Assembly: GCF_913777145.1 (NCBI RefSeq)
Contig: NZ_CAJYPS010000025.1
Location: 1-64,000, forward strand
Source: an uncultured Roseateles sp.
GTDB taxonomy: Bacteria; Pseudomonadota; Gammaproteobacteria; Burkholderiales; Burkholderiaceae_C
Length of the DNA: 64,000 nucleotides
Direction: 5' to 3'
The notes beneath the pieces were generated by a model, which was not told where the DNA came from, made no database searches, and saw only the letters and a list, made by a program, of their open reading frames with translations. The first letter of the stretch is position 1, and the number at the start of each line of letters is the position of its first letter. The translations under genes were made by a program, and so were the position numbers. Below are positions 9,133-17,309 of this stretch, in pieces.

Positions 9133-9639
9133 TCAGGCGCCGAGATAGTCCATCTTGCCCAGCGGTACGCCCGCCTGGCGCAGCAGCGCGTAGGTCATGC
9201 CGGCATGGAAGTAGAAGTTGGGCAGCGCGAAATGGCGCAGGTAGTCGATGCCGCTGAACTTGAACGGCTCGCCATTGCGGCGCGGGATGCTCACCTCACG
9301 CGCCTCGCTGCCGTCCACGGCCTCGGCCGGCACCGACAGCACATAGTCCCGGGTCTTGCGCAGCCGCTCGATCAGCTCGTCCAGCGTGGCCTCGTTGTCC
9401 TCGAAGCTGGGCGCGGCCTGGCCGGCCAGGCGGGCAATACAGCCCTTGGCAGCGTCGCTGCAGATCTGGATCTGGCGCGGCAGCGGCAGCATGTCGGGCG
9501 CCAGGCGCAGCTGCAGATAGACGTCGGTGGAGAACGGCTTGGCCTCGGCATGGGCCTTGGCCTTGAGCAGCCACTCGGTCATGTTGTCCAACATGCGGAC
9601 GAAAACCGGCGCACTGGCGCTGTGCATGGAAATAGTCAT
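9133..9639 (-). CDS. DUF1993 family protein
   Basis: 168-residue cytosolic protein of the DUF1993 family (DinB-like four-helix fold is expected). The family pattern is visible: an N-terminal SAPVFVRMLDNMTEWL helix, LAPDMLPLPRQIQICSDAAKG in the middle, and a C-terminal HFALPNFYFHAGMTYALLRQAGVPLGK block. Family members have no established biochemical role. A good AAGGAG ribosome-binding site precedes the ATG at 9639. It is divergently arranged from the dehydrogenase starting at 9720, sharing an 80-base intergenic region. Confidence 0.88.
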   Translation of the reverse strand: MTISMHSASAPVFVRMLDNMTEWLLKAKAHAEAKPFSTDVYLQLRLAPDMLPLPRQIQICSDAAKGCIARLAGQAAPSFEDNEATLDELIERLRKTRDYVLSVPAEAVDGSEAREVSIPRRNGEPFKFSGIDYLRHFALPNFYFHAGMTYALLRQAGVPLGKMDYLGA

Positions 9640-9719
9640 GGAAGGGCTCCTTCAAAGGGGCCGGATGCTAGCCAGACTGCCGCCAGGGTGGAGCGGAGCA
9701 CGGCACAATCCCCTCGCCC

Positions 9720-10727
9720 ATGAATGTGATCATCCTTGACGACTACCAAGATGCGGTGCGCAAGCTGCACTGCGCGGCCAAGCTGGAACACCTCAACGTC
9801 AAGGTGTTCACCAACACGGTCAAAGGCATAGGCCAGCTGTCCATACGGCTGCGCGAGGCCGAAGTGATCGTCGCGATCCGGGAGCGCACCGCCTTCCCGC
9901 GCCAGCTGCTCGAAAAGCTGCCCAAGCTCAAGCTGATTGCCCAGACCGGCCGCATGGGCTCGCACATCGATATCGAAGCCTGCACCCGGCTCGGTATCGC
10001 GGTGGCCGAGGGCTCGGGCAGCCCCTATGCGCCGGCCGAGCTGACCTGGGCGCTGATCATGGCCGCCATGCGCCGCCTGCCGCAATACATCGGCAACCTC
10101 AAACATGGCGCCTGGCAACAGGCCGGGCTCAAGGCCGCCTCCATGCCGCCCAACTTCGGCGTGGGCGTGCTGCTGCGCGGCAAGACGCTGGGCATCTGGG
10201 GCTACGGCAAGATAGGCCAGCTCATTGCCGGCTACGGTCGGGCCTTCGGCATGAACGTGCTGGTCTGGGGCAGCGAGGCCTCGCGCCAGCGCGCGGTGGC
10301 CGATGGCCACCAGGCCGCCCCCAGCCGCGAGGCCTTCTTCGCCGACAGCGACGTGCTGAGCGTGCACCTGCGCCTCAACGACGCGACCCGCGCCATCGTC
10401 GGCCCGGCCGACCTGGCGCTGATGAAGCCCACCGCGCTGTTCGTGAACACCTCGCGGGCCGAGCTGGTGGAAGACGGCGCGCTGGTGTCGGCACTGAACC
10501 GCGGCCGCCCCGGCCTGGCCGCCATCGATGTGTTCGAGAGCGAACCCATCCTGCAGGGCCACCCGCTGCTGAGGCTTGAGAACGCGGTCTGCACGCCGCA
10601 CATCGGCTATGTGGAGCAGGACAGCTACGAGCGCTATTTCGACGGTGCCTTCGACAACGTACTGAACTTCATCAACGGCCAGCCCAGCAACATCGTCAAC
10701 CCCGAGGCCCTGAAGGTGCTGCGTTGA
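9720..10727 (+). CDS. D-2-hydroxyacid dehydrogenase family protein
   Basis: NAD(P)-dependent oxidoreductase of the phosphoglycerate dehydrogenase-like superfamily, expected to interconvert a 2-keto acid and a D-2-hydroxy acid; the substrate cannot be told from sequence. The 335-residue protein has the split substrate domain, a Rossmann glycine motif GIWGYGKIGQLIAGYG near residues 160-175, and the catalytic set: Arg in NTSRAELV (about 245), Glu in DVFESEP (about 272) and His in TPHIGYVE (about 291). The usual G-G-D segment before the Rossmann domain is a variant QTGRMGSHID. The stop overlaps the TTG start of the first chromate-transporter half, so the three genes are probably one operon. Confidence 0.87.
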   Translation: MNVIILDDYQDAVRKLHCAAKLEHLNVKVFTNTVKGIGQLSIRLREAEVIVAIRERTAFPRQLLEKLPKLKLIAQTGRMGSHIDIEACTRLGIAVAEGSGSPYAPAELTWALIMAAMRRLPQYIGNLKHGAWQQAGLKAASMPPNFGVGVLLRGKTLGIWGYGKIGQLIAGYGRAFGMNVLVWGSEASRQRAVADGHQAAPSREAFFADSDVLSVHLRLNDATRAIVGPADLALMKPTALFVNTSRAELVEDGALVSALNRGRPGLAAIDVFESEPILQGHPLLRLENAVCTPHIGYVEQDSYERYFDGAFDNVLNFINGQPSNIVNPEALKVLR

Positions 10728-11299
10728 GCACCGAGGCCGCGCCCGAGGCTGCGGCCCGGCCGGCCTCGCAGACCGCCCTCTTCCTCGCGTTCACGCGGCT
10801 GGCGCTGCAGGGCTTTGGCGGCGTGCTGGCGGTGGCTCAGCGCGAACTGGTGGAGCGGCTGCGCTGGCTCAGCAAGGAAGAGTTCGTCGAGCTGCTGGCC
10901 ATCGCCCAGGTGCTGCCCGGCCCCAACATCGTGAACCTCTCCATGATGATAGGCGACCGCTTCTTCGGGCTGCGCGGCGCCTTTGTCGCGCTGGGCGGCA
11001 TGCTGTTGGCACCGTCGGTGCTGGTGCTGGTGCTGGCCGCGCTGTACGGCGAATTCGCCAGTCACCCGCGCGTGGCCGACGCGCTGCGCGGCATGGGCGT
11101 GGTGTCGGCCGGTCTCATCCTGGCGACCGGCATCAAGCTGCTGCCGGCGCTGCGCAAGAACCCCATGGGCCTGGCGGCCGGACTGGCGCTGGCCGGCCTG
11201 TGCATGGCGCTGATCGTGGGCTGGCGCGCGCCGCTGCCGCCGGTGCTGCTGGGCCTGGGCGCTGTGGGCATGGCGCTGGCGTGGAGGAAGCTGCGATGA
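10724..11299 (+). CDS. Chromate transporter (CHR) domain protein, first half
   Basis: 191-residue integral membrane protein made of a single CHR domain. The signature FTRLALQGFGGVLAVAQREL and the IAQVLPGPNIVNLSMMIGDRFFG segment are typical. The start is TTG at 10724, overlapping the TGA of the dehydrogenase gene by four bases (TTGA), with an AAGGTG ribosome-binding site just upstream; no ATG is close by. The next gene encodes the second CHR half with another four-base overlap, so the two are expected to form a heteromeric short-chain CHR transporter. Chromate efflux is the known role of some members, but many CHR pairs have unknown substrates. Confidence 0.9.
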   Translation: MSTEAAPEAAARPASQTALFLAFTRLALQGFGGVLAVAQRELVERLRWLSKEEFVELLAIAQVLPGPNIVNLSMMIGDRFFGLRGAFVALGGMLLAPSVLVLVLAALYGEFASHPRVADALRGMGVVSAGLILATGIKLLPALRKNPMGLAAGLALAGLCMALIVGWRAPLPPVLLGLGAVGMALAWRKLR

Positions 11300-11853
11300 G
11301 CGCGCTGCCCACGCTGGTGCCGGTCGACCTGTGGAGCCTGTTCCTGCACTTCCTGACGCTGTCGCTGCTGGCCGTGGGCGGCGGCATCACCACGGCGCCG
11401 GAGATGCACCGCTACCTGGTCGACCAGACCGGCTGGCTCAGCGACACGCAGTTCACCAGCTCCATTGCCCTGGCCCAGGCCGCGCCAGGGCCCAACATCC
11501 TGTTCGTCGCGGTGCTGGGCTGGAATGTGGCCGGCCTGCCCGGCGCACTGGCCACCATGGGCGGCATGCTGCTGCCGTCCACCGTGCTGGTCATAGGCGC
11601 CACCCGCTGGGCGCGCGCCAACCGCGAGCATGTGGCGGTGCGCGCCTTCTCGGCCGGCCTCACGCCGCTGACGCTGGGCCTGATGCTGGCCACCGGCTGG
11701 CTGCTGGCCCAGCCCTACCTGAGCCAGCCGCTGCACCTGGCCAGCACGCTGGCGCTGATGGCGGCCACCATCGTGCTGACGCTCAAGACCCGGCTGGGCC
11801 TGGTGTGGATGGTGCTGGCCGGTGGCGTGCTGGGCACGCTGGGCATCGTCTGA
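11296..11853 (+). CDS. Chromate transporter (CHR) domain protein, second half
   Basis: 185-residue membrane protein, second single-CHR-domain partner. Its motifs mirror those of the first half: FLTLSLLAVGGGITTAPEMHRYLVD and SIALAQAAPGPNILFVAVLGW. I chose the ATG at 11296, which overlaps the TGA of the preceding gene (ATGA), indicating translational coupling. Such pairs insert in opposite membrane orientations in known short-chain CHR systems. It is convergent with the GlxA-type regulator ending at 11860, six bases away. Confidence 0.9.
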   Translation: MSALPTLVPVDLWSLFLHFLTLSLLAVGGGITTAPEMHRYLVDQTGWLSDTQFTSSIALAQAAPGPNILFVAVLGWNVAGLPGALATMGGMLLPSTVLVIGATRWARANREHVAVRAFSAGLTPLTLGLMLATGWLLAQPYLSQPLHLASTLALMAATIVLTLKTRLGLVWMVLAGGVLGTLGIV

Positions 11854-11859
11854 CCCAGC

Positions 11860-12852
11860 TCAGCCTCTGAGCGCCGACGCAACGGTCGGCCGGAACGCCG
11901 CCGGGGGCCGCCCCAGCAGGCGCACGAAGGCGCGGCGCATGCGCTCTGCGTTGCCAAAGCCGCAGTCCAGCGCCACCTTGAGCACCGACACCGCGCCGCC
12001 CTCCAGCGCGGCGCGGGCACTCTCCACCCGCAGTCGCTCCACCACCTGGGCCGGCGTGGCGCCAGTCTCGGCGCGGAAGCAGCGCGCGAAATGCCGCGGG
12101 CTCATGCAGGCGCGTTCGGCCAGCGCCTCCACGCCCAGGTCCTGGCGAAGATCGCGGCGCAACTCGTCCAGCAGCGCGCCGAAGCGCCCCTCGGGCCGCT
12201 GCAGTTCCAGCAGCGGCGAGAACTGCGACTGACCGCCCGGGCGCCGGCGCTCCACCACCAACTGGCGCGCCGCCTCGCGCGCCAGTTCCTCGCCATGGTC
12301 GTGCGCCAGCAGCGCCAGGCACAGGTCGATGCCGGCGGTCATGCCGGCGCTGGTCCAGAGTTCGGGCCGCGGCTCGTCGTGCCCGCGGCGCTGCGCGGGC
12401 TCGCGCACATAGATGCGGTCGGGCTGCAGGCGCACGTCGGGATAGTCGGCCTCGAACTGGCGGCTGCGTGACCAGTGCGTGGTCGCGGTGCGATGGTCCA
12501 GCAGGCCGGCCGCGGCCAGCAGCAGGCTGCCGCTGCAGATGCTGGCGATGCGTGCACCCGAGCGCGCCGCCCGCTGCAACCAGGCCACCAGACGCCGGTC
12601 CGCGCAGGCGGCGTCCACGCCGTCGCCGCCTATCACCATCACCAGATCCAGCGCGCCCAGCTGGCGCGGCAGGCCCTGCACCGGCCAGGCGACGCCGGCC
12701 GAGCTGCGCACCGCGGGCGGCGCACTGCCCACCAGGCGCCAGTCATAGCTGCCCGGCCGCGCCAGCCGCGCGACCTCGAACACGGCCATGGGGCCGGCCA
12801 GGTCCAGCTGCTGGAAACCGGGGAAGAGCACGAAGGCGATGCGGCAGGCCAT
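11860..12852 (-). CDS. GlxA family transcriptional regulator (DJ-1 domain plus AraC-type HTH)
   Basis: 330-residue regulator. Residues 1-175 form a DJ-1/PfpI-like sensor domain (IAFVLFPGFQQLDLAGPMAVFE; IASICSGSLLLAAAGLL with the nucleophile-elbow Cys), followed by an AraC-type DNA-binding domain at about 225-325 (DLGVEALAERACMSPRHFARCF, then VALDCGFGNAERMRRAFVRLLG). The segment between VRE and LWTSAGMTAGID holds an extra, charged EPAQRRGHDEPRPE stretch where relatives usually have only a few residues. The start is the ATG at 12852; a longer reading frame upstream lacks homology. It is divergent from a DJ-1 family gene at 12984 across 131 bases, and probably controls it (inference). Confidence 0.87.
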   Translation of the reverse strand: MACRIAFVLFPGFQQLDLAGPMAVFEVARLARPGSYDWRLVGSAPPAVRSSAGVAWPVQGLPRQLGALDLVMVIGGDGVDAACADRRLVAWLQRAARSGARIASICSGSLLLAAAGLLDHRTATTHWSRSRQFEADYPDVRLQPDRIYVREPAQRRGHDEPRPELWTSAGMTAGIDLCLALLAHDHGEELAREAARQLVVERRRPGGQSQFSPLLELQRPEGRFGALLDELRRDLRQDLGVEALAERACMSPRHFARCFRAETGATPAQVVERLRVESARAALEGGAVSVLKVALDCGFGNAERMRRAFVRLLGRPPAAFRPTVASALRG

Positions 12853-12983
12853 GGCCGCACTATCGCAGAAGGCTGCGCCGCGCGCGATGGCAGAAAAGGT
12901 GGGAAGCGCGTCCTGGCGGCCACAGGCCGCGCGCCGCACACTGCGCGCCATTCGCACTCGGCGCGGCATGGAGGCCGCATCGC

Positions 12984-13586
12984 ATGAACATAGGCATCCT
13001 GCTCTTCGACGCGGTGGAACTGCTGGACATGGCCGGCCCCTACGAGGTGTTCACCACCGCGGCCCGCGTCTGGGCGCGCCAGCAGCCGGCCGGCGCTGCG
13101 CCGCTGTTCCGCGTGCTGACGCTGGCCCGCGATGCCGCACCGGTGCAGGCTCGCGCCGGACTGCGGCTGCAGCCCGACCATGGCCTGACGGATCACCCGC
13201 CGCTGGACTGCGTTCTCGTACCCGGCGGCGTCGTGGACGCCGAGCTGGCGCGGCCCGAGCTGATCGCGTGGATCGCGCGCCAGCAGCGCGAGGCCGGGCT
13301 GCTGGCCTCCGTGTGCACCGGCGCGCTGCTGCTGGCACAGGCCGGCGCGCTGGACGGGCTGGAGGCCACCACGCACTGGGAAGACCTGGATGCATTGCGA
13401 GCGCTGCGCCCCGCGGTGCGCGTGCGCGACGACCAGCGCTGGGTGGACCAGGGCCGCGTGCTCAGCAGCGCCGGCATCTCGGCCGGCCTGGACATGAGCC
13501 TGCACCTGGTACGCCGCCTGCACAGCGACGCGCTGGCGCGGCAGACCGCCCGCCAAATGGACTACGACTGGAAGGACCACCCATGA
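12984..13586 (+). CDS. DJ-1/PfpI family protein
   Basis: 200-residue cytosolic protein with a DJ-1/PfpI fold: IGILLFDAVELLDMAGPYEVF at the N-terminus, CVLVPGGVVDAEL in the middle, then the nucleophile elbow ASVCTGALLLAQAGALDG with the conserved Cys and a TTHWEDLDALR segment. This arrangement is closest to the isonitrile-hydratase/GlxA-sensor subgroup rather than to proteases, but the substrate is unknown. Its stop overlaps the ATG of the aminotransferase gene (ATGA), so the two are co-translated. It is divergent from the GlxA-type regulator, whose sensor domain is a paralogue of this protein. Confidence 0.87.
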   Translation: MNIGILLFDAVELLDMAGPYEVFTTAARVWARQQPAGAAPLFRVLTLARDAAPVQARAGLRLQPDHGLTDHPPLDCVLVPGGVVDAELARPELIAWIARQQREAGLLASVCTGALLLAQAGALDGLEATTHWEDLDALRALRPAVRVRDDQRWVDQGRVLSSAGISAGLDMSLHLVRRLHSDALARQTARQMDYDWKDHP

Positions 13587-14767
13587 ACGACGCCCTCGAT
13601 CGCCACCTCATCACCATCACCCAGCGCCCCGAGCTGGTGTTCAGCCATGGCCAGGGCGCCTGGCTGCACGACGAGCAGGGGCGGCGTTATCTGGACCTGG
13701 TGCAGGGCTGGGCGGTCAACAGCCTGGGCCACAGCCCGGCGCTGATCACCGAGGCGCTGCAGCGCCAGTCGCAGCAGTTGCTCAACCCCAGCCCGGCCTA
13801 CTACAACCGGCCGCTGCTGGACCTGGCCGCGCGACTGAGCGCCCTCAGTGGCCTGGAGCGCGTGTTCCTCGCCAACTCGGGCGCCGAGGCCAACGAGGGT
13901 GCGGTGAAGCTGGCGCGGCGCTGGGGCAGCCGCCAGCGCGGTGGCGCGCACGAGATCATCGGCTTCGAGCAGGCCTTCCACGGCCGCACGCTGGCGATGA
14001 TGAGCGCCTCCGGCAAGCCGGGCTGGCAGGCCATCTACCCGCCCATGCCCACGGGCTTTCTGAAAGCCCGCTTCAACGACCTGGCCTCGGTGGAGCGCCT
14101 GATCGGCGAGCGCACGGCCGCCGTGATGCTGGAGCTGGTGCAGGGCGAAGCCGGTGTGGTCGTGGCCGACCCGGGCTTTGTGCGCGAGCTGCGCGCGCTG
14201 ACCGCCGAGCGCGGTGTGCTGCTGATCGTCGACGAGGTGCAGACCGGCGTGGGCCGCTGCGGCACCGCCTTTGCGTGCCAGCACTACGGCATCACACCCG
14301 ACCTGATGACGCTGGCCAAGGGCCTGGGCGGCGGCGTGCCGCTGGCGGCCCTGCTGTGCGCGGAGCGCTTCAACTGCTTCGAGCCGGGCGACCAGGGCGG
14401 CACCTTCTGCGGCAACCCGCTGATGGCGGCCGTGGGCCTGGCCGTGGTGAACGAGGTCTGCCGCGAGGACTTCCTGGCCGGCGTGCGGGCCCGCGCCGAG
14501 CAGCTGTCGGTCGGGCTGCAGGCCATCGCCCGCGATCACGGCCTGCTGGGCGAGCGCGGCCTGGGCCTGCTGCGGGCGCTGGAACTACCCACGGACTGCG
14601 CCCCTCAGGTGGTGGCCGCCGCGCAGTCGCTGCAACCCGTGGGCCTGCTGCTGAACGCGCCACGGCCACATCTGATACGGCTGATGCCAGCGCTGAATGT
14701 CAGTGCGGCCAAGCTGGACGAGGGCTTGGGGCTGTTGCGGCGGGCGTTGGAGATCGTGCTGCGCTGA
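13583..14767 (+). CDS. Class III aminotransferase, acetylornithine transaminase type
   Basis: PLP-dependent aminotransferase of 394 residues. Visible are the N-terminal GQGAWLHDEQGRRYLDLVQGWAVNSLGH, the PLP-phosphate motif LANSGAEANEGAVKLAR, the Asp in LLIVDEVQTGVGRCG, and the Schiff-base lysine in LMTLAKGLGGGVPLAA (near residue 245). The closest fit is ArgD-type acetylornithine aminotransferase; related omega-amino acid transaminases cannot be excluded. It is translationally coupled to the preceding DJ-1 gene rather than placed with arginine genes, so it may serve catabolism or polyamine turnover (inference). A hairpin-bearing tandem repeat follows the stop. Confidence 0.85.
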   Translation: MNDALDRHLITITQRPELVFSHGQGAWLHDEQGRRYLDLVQGWAVNSLGHSPALITEALQRQSQQLLNPSPAYYNRPLLDLAARLSALSGLERVFLANSGAEANEGAVKLARRWGSRQRGGAHEIIGFEQAFHGRTLAMMSASGKPGWQAIYPPMPTGFLKARFNDLASVERLIGERTAAVMLELVQGEAGVVVADPGFVRELRALTAERGVLLIVDEVQTGVGRCGTAFACQHYGITPDLMTLAKGLGGGVPLAALLCAERFNCFEPGDQGGTFCGNPLMAAVGLAVVNEVCREDFLAGVRARAEQLSVGLQAIARDHGLLGERGLGLLRALELPTDCAPQVVAAAQSLQPVGLLLNAPRPHLIRLMPALNVSAAKLDEGLGLLRRALEIVLR

Positions 14768-14798
14768 GGCGCAAGACCTGACGTCAGATCATCGCCCA

Positions 14799-14980
14799 GC
14801 GTCGGACAAGCCGCAGGGTTCAGGCCTCCTCGCTCGCAATGCCAGGCGTCCTGCAGGGCGCCTGGCCAACGTCTGAGCGTCGGACAGGCCCCAGGGCGCA
14901 CGTCTCCTCGCGCCTCATGCCCGGCGCCCTGCGTGGCGCCGGGCCTTCCTCGGGCGTCGGACAAGCCGCAGGGCTTGTCC
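14799..14980. repeat. 78-bp tandem repeat (2.4 copies) with strong hairpins
   Basis: Copies begin at 14799, 14877 and 14954, each with GCGTCGGACA(A/G)GCC(G/C)CAGGG, giving a 77-78 bp period; the third is cut after about 30 bases. Each full copy holds a long palindrome: 14841-14866 (13-bp arms with one G-T pair) and 14919-14944 (perfect 10-bp arms, 6-base loop). The arms differ between copies but pairing is kept. The partial third copy forms its own perfect 8-bp hairpin at 14959-14980 (GGACAAGC/GCTTGTCC). The array fills the space between the convergent aminotransferase and upp genes. It lacks a T tract, so it is REP-like rather than a simple terminator. Confidence 0.75.
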
Positions 14981-14991
14981 TCGGTCCCGAG

Positions 14992-15624
14992 TCAGCCCTC
15001 TTTCGTGCCGAAGATCTTGTCGCCGGCGTCGCCCAGGCCCGGGATGATGTAGCCGACCTCGTTGAGGTGGCTGTCGATGGCGGCCGTCCAGCAGCGCACG
15101 TCGGGATGAGCCGCGTTGAGCTTGGCCACGCCCTCGGGCGCGGCCACCAGCACCAGCGCGCGGATGTCGGTGCAGCCCTTGCTCTTGAGCAGATCGATGG
15201 TGGCGATCATGCTGCCCGCGGTGGCCAGCATGGGGTCGATGATCAGCGCGGTGCGCTCGTCCAGCTGACCCACGAAGCGGTCGAAGTAGTTCACCGGCTT
15301 CAGCGTCTCGTGGTCACGGGCCAGGCCCACGACCGACACCTTGGCGTTGGGCAGGATGTCCAGCACGCCGTCCAGCATGCCCAGGCCGGCACGCAGTATG
15401 GGCACGACCGTGACCTTGCGGCCCGAGATCTGGTCCACCTCGGCCGGGCCGCTCCAGCATTCGATGGTGACCTTTTCCAGTGGGAAGTCGGCCGTGGCTT
15501 CGTAGCACAGCAGTCGCGCCACTTCGCCTGTCAGCTCACGGAACTTCTTCGTCGAGATGTCGGCCTCGCGCATCAGGCCTATCTTGTGTTTGACGAGGGG
15601 GTGTTTGACTTCGATGACGGCCAT
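14992..15624 (-). CDS. upp: Uracil phosphoribosyltransferase
   Basis: Pyrimidine salvage enzyme forming UMP from uracil and PRPP in the cytosol. The 210-residue product has the family N-terminus ([26 protein letters not shown]), the [15 protein letters not shown] substrate segment, the PRPP loop [13 protein letters not shown] near residue 130, and the C-terminal uracil-binding [17 protein letters not shown]. Length equals that of well-studied homologues (208-210). An AGGA ribosome-binding site precedes the ATG at 15624. The next gene upstream on the same strand is rlmB, 59 bases away. Confidence 0.97.
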   Translation of the reverse strand: MAVIEVKHPLVKHKIGLMREADISTKKFRELTGEVARLLCYEATADFPLEKVTIECWSGPAEVDQISGRKVTVVPILRAGLGMLDGVLDILPNAKVSVVGLARDHETLKPVNYFDRFVGQLDERTALIIDPMLATAGSMIATIDLLKSKGCTDIRALVLVAAPEGVAKLNAAHPDVRCWTAAIDSHLNEVGYIIPGLGDAGDKIFGTKEG

Positions 15625-15683
15625 GAGGGGTCCTGCTGATTTTTTCTGAACAGTCGAAATTATCGACTGCCCTCTGGACCGCC

Positions 15684-16448
15684 CTATCGGCTGCCCTCAC
15701 GGCTGCGCTGGCGCAGCGCCTCGTACAGGCACACGCCGGCCGCGACCGACACGTTCAAGCTCTCCACCGCACCGGCCATCGGAATGCGCACCAGCTCGTC
15801 GCAGGTCTTGGCCGTCAGCTGGCGCATGCCCTCGCCCTCGGCGCCCAGCACCAGCGCCACGGGGCGGGACAGGTCCAGGTCGTAGATGGAGCGCTCGGCC
15901 TGGTCGGAGGTGCCCACCACCCAGATGTCGCGCTCCTTCAGCTCGTTCAGCGAACGTGCGAGGTTGGTGACCATCAGATAGGGCACGGTCTCGGCCGCGC
16001 CGCTGGCCACCTTGGCCACCGTCGCATTGAGGCCGACCGCGCGGTCCTTGGGCGCCAGCACCACATGGGCGCCAGCCCCGTCGGCCACGCGCAGGCAGGC
16101 GCCCAGGTTGTGCGGATCGGTCACGCCGTCCAGCACCAGCACCAGCGGCGGGCCCTCGACCGCGTCCAGCACGTCATCCAGCGAATGCGGCTGCGCGATC
16201 GCGGCCACGCGCGCCACCACGCCCTGGTGGCGCGGGCCGCCGGCCAACTGCGTCAGACGCTCGTCGCTGCTCTCCACCAGCTTGGCACCGGCCTCCTTGG
16301 CGCGCTCGATAAAGGCACGCATGCGCTGGTCGCGCCGGGCCGGGTCGAAATGCACCTCGGCGACGGAATCGGGATGGGTCTTGAGACGGACGGTGACGGC
16401 ATGAAAGCCGAACAGCACGGCCTTGGGCGCGGACTTGGGGGAACTCAT
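15684..16448 (-). CDS. rlmB: 23S rRNA (guanosine(2251)-2'-O)-methyltransferase
   Basis: SpoU/TrmH-class methyltransferase that uses S-adenosylmethionine to methylate the ribose of G2251 in 23S rRNA. The 254-residue protein has an N-terminal substrate-binding domain ([32 protein letters not shown]) and a C-terminal knotted SPOUT domain with three motifs: [31 protein letters not shown] and [24 protein letters not shown]. Length fits E. coli RlmB. The gene stands between upp and a membrane acyltransferase-like gene on the same strand. Confidence 0.95.
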   Translation of the reverse strand: MSSPKSAPKAVLFGFHAVTVRLKTHPDSVAEVHFDPARRDQRMRAFIERAKEAGAKLVESSDERLTQLAGGPRHQGVVARVAAIAQPHSLDDVLDAVEGPPLVLVLDGVTDPHNLGACLRVADGAGAHVVLAPKDRAVGLNATVAKVASGAAETVPYLMVTNLARSLNELKERDIWVVGTSDQAERSIYDLDLSRPVALVLGAEGEGMRQLTAKTCDELVRIPMAGAVESLNVSVAAGVCLYEALRQRSREGSR

Positions 16449-16494
16449 GCCCGCATCCTAGCTGCCCGACCGCACCAAGCCGCTCGCCAGGGGC

Positions 16495-17205
16495 TCAGTG
16501 TGGCCTCAGCCCCAGCGCCTGCGCCCCCATCAGCAGGCCGATCAGCACCGGCTGGTGCAGCATGTAGAAGCTCAGCGACCAGCGCCCCAGCACCGCCAGC
16601 GGGCGCAGCGGTCGGGCCAGCGTGCCGGCCCACAGCGAGGGCCAGCGCCGCGACACCGCAAAGCCCAGCAGCATCACGCCCAGCCAGGGCAGCACCGGCA
16701 CATAGTCCTCGGTGATGGGCTTGTGCGTGACCAGGCCCACCCAGTTGGTCCAGCGCGTGTCGAACCACGCATGGCTCAAGAGCTGCGGCACCAGCAGCGC
16801 CGCCGCGGCCAGTGCCAGCAACCACGGCGCCGCCGCACGGCTCAGGCCCATGCGCAGCAGCACCAGCATCACCGCGATGCCGTGCAGCACACCGAAGCTG
16901 ATCCAGCTGTTCGGGAACATCAGCGCCGAGCCGGCCGACACTGCCAGCGCGCAGCCCGCCACCTGGGCCCAGCGTCGCCAGAAGCGCCGCGCGCCCTGCC
17001 CGCCCAGCACCGCCAGCGCCTGGCCGCCGCCCGCGCAGAACAAGAAGAGGCTGACGATGGCGGTGCGCTGCAGCGTCCAGAAGGGGTCGCGGTAGAAGTT
17101 CTCGCGCAACCAGCCGAAGTGGTTGAGGTCGAAGCAGAAATGAAAGGCCGCCATCCAGACGATGGCAAGGCCGCGCAGGGCGTCGAGGCGGTCGGAGCGG
17201 TTCAC
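16495..17205 (-). CDS. DUF1624 / heparan-alpha-glucosaminide N-acetyltransferase-like membrane protein
   Basis: 236-residue inner-membrane protein with about seven hydrophobic segments. The N-terminus RSDRLDALRGLAIVWMAAFHFCFDLNHFG is the hallmark of the DUF1624/HGSNAT catalytic domain family, and the end (WSLSFYMLHQPVLIGLLM) matches the acyltransferase-3-like terminus. Eukaryotic relatives acetylate a sugar across a membrane; for bacterial proteins the acceptor is unknown. It is divergent from the HtrA-type protease gene across 104 bases. Confidence 0.85.
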   Translation of the reverse strand: MNRSDRLDALRGLAIVWMAAFHFCFDLNHFGWLRENFYRDPFWTLQRTAIVSLFLFCAGGGQALAVLGGQGARRFWRRWAQVAGCALAVSAGSALMFPNSWISFGVLHGIAVMLVLLRMGLSRAAAPWLLALAAAALLVPQLLSHAWFDTRWTNWVGLVTHKPITEDYVPVLPWLGVMLLGFAVSRRWPSLWAGTLARPLRPLAVLGRWSLSFYMLHQPVLIGLLMGAQALGLRPH

Positions 17206-17309
17206 GGGCGGTCGGGCGTTGGCCGCGCAGTCTAGGGCCTGTTAACGCCACGGCAGCGGGCCGGCCCCAGCCTCAAAATAAGCGCCCATCCCGTCATTGC
17301 CAAGACCCC

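Noticed and set aside
10724..11853. Frameshift in a single long chromate transporter
   Set aside because: Each half is a complete CHR domain with its own start and 4-base overlaps; two-gene short-chain CHR pairs are well known.
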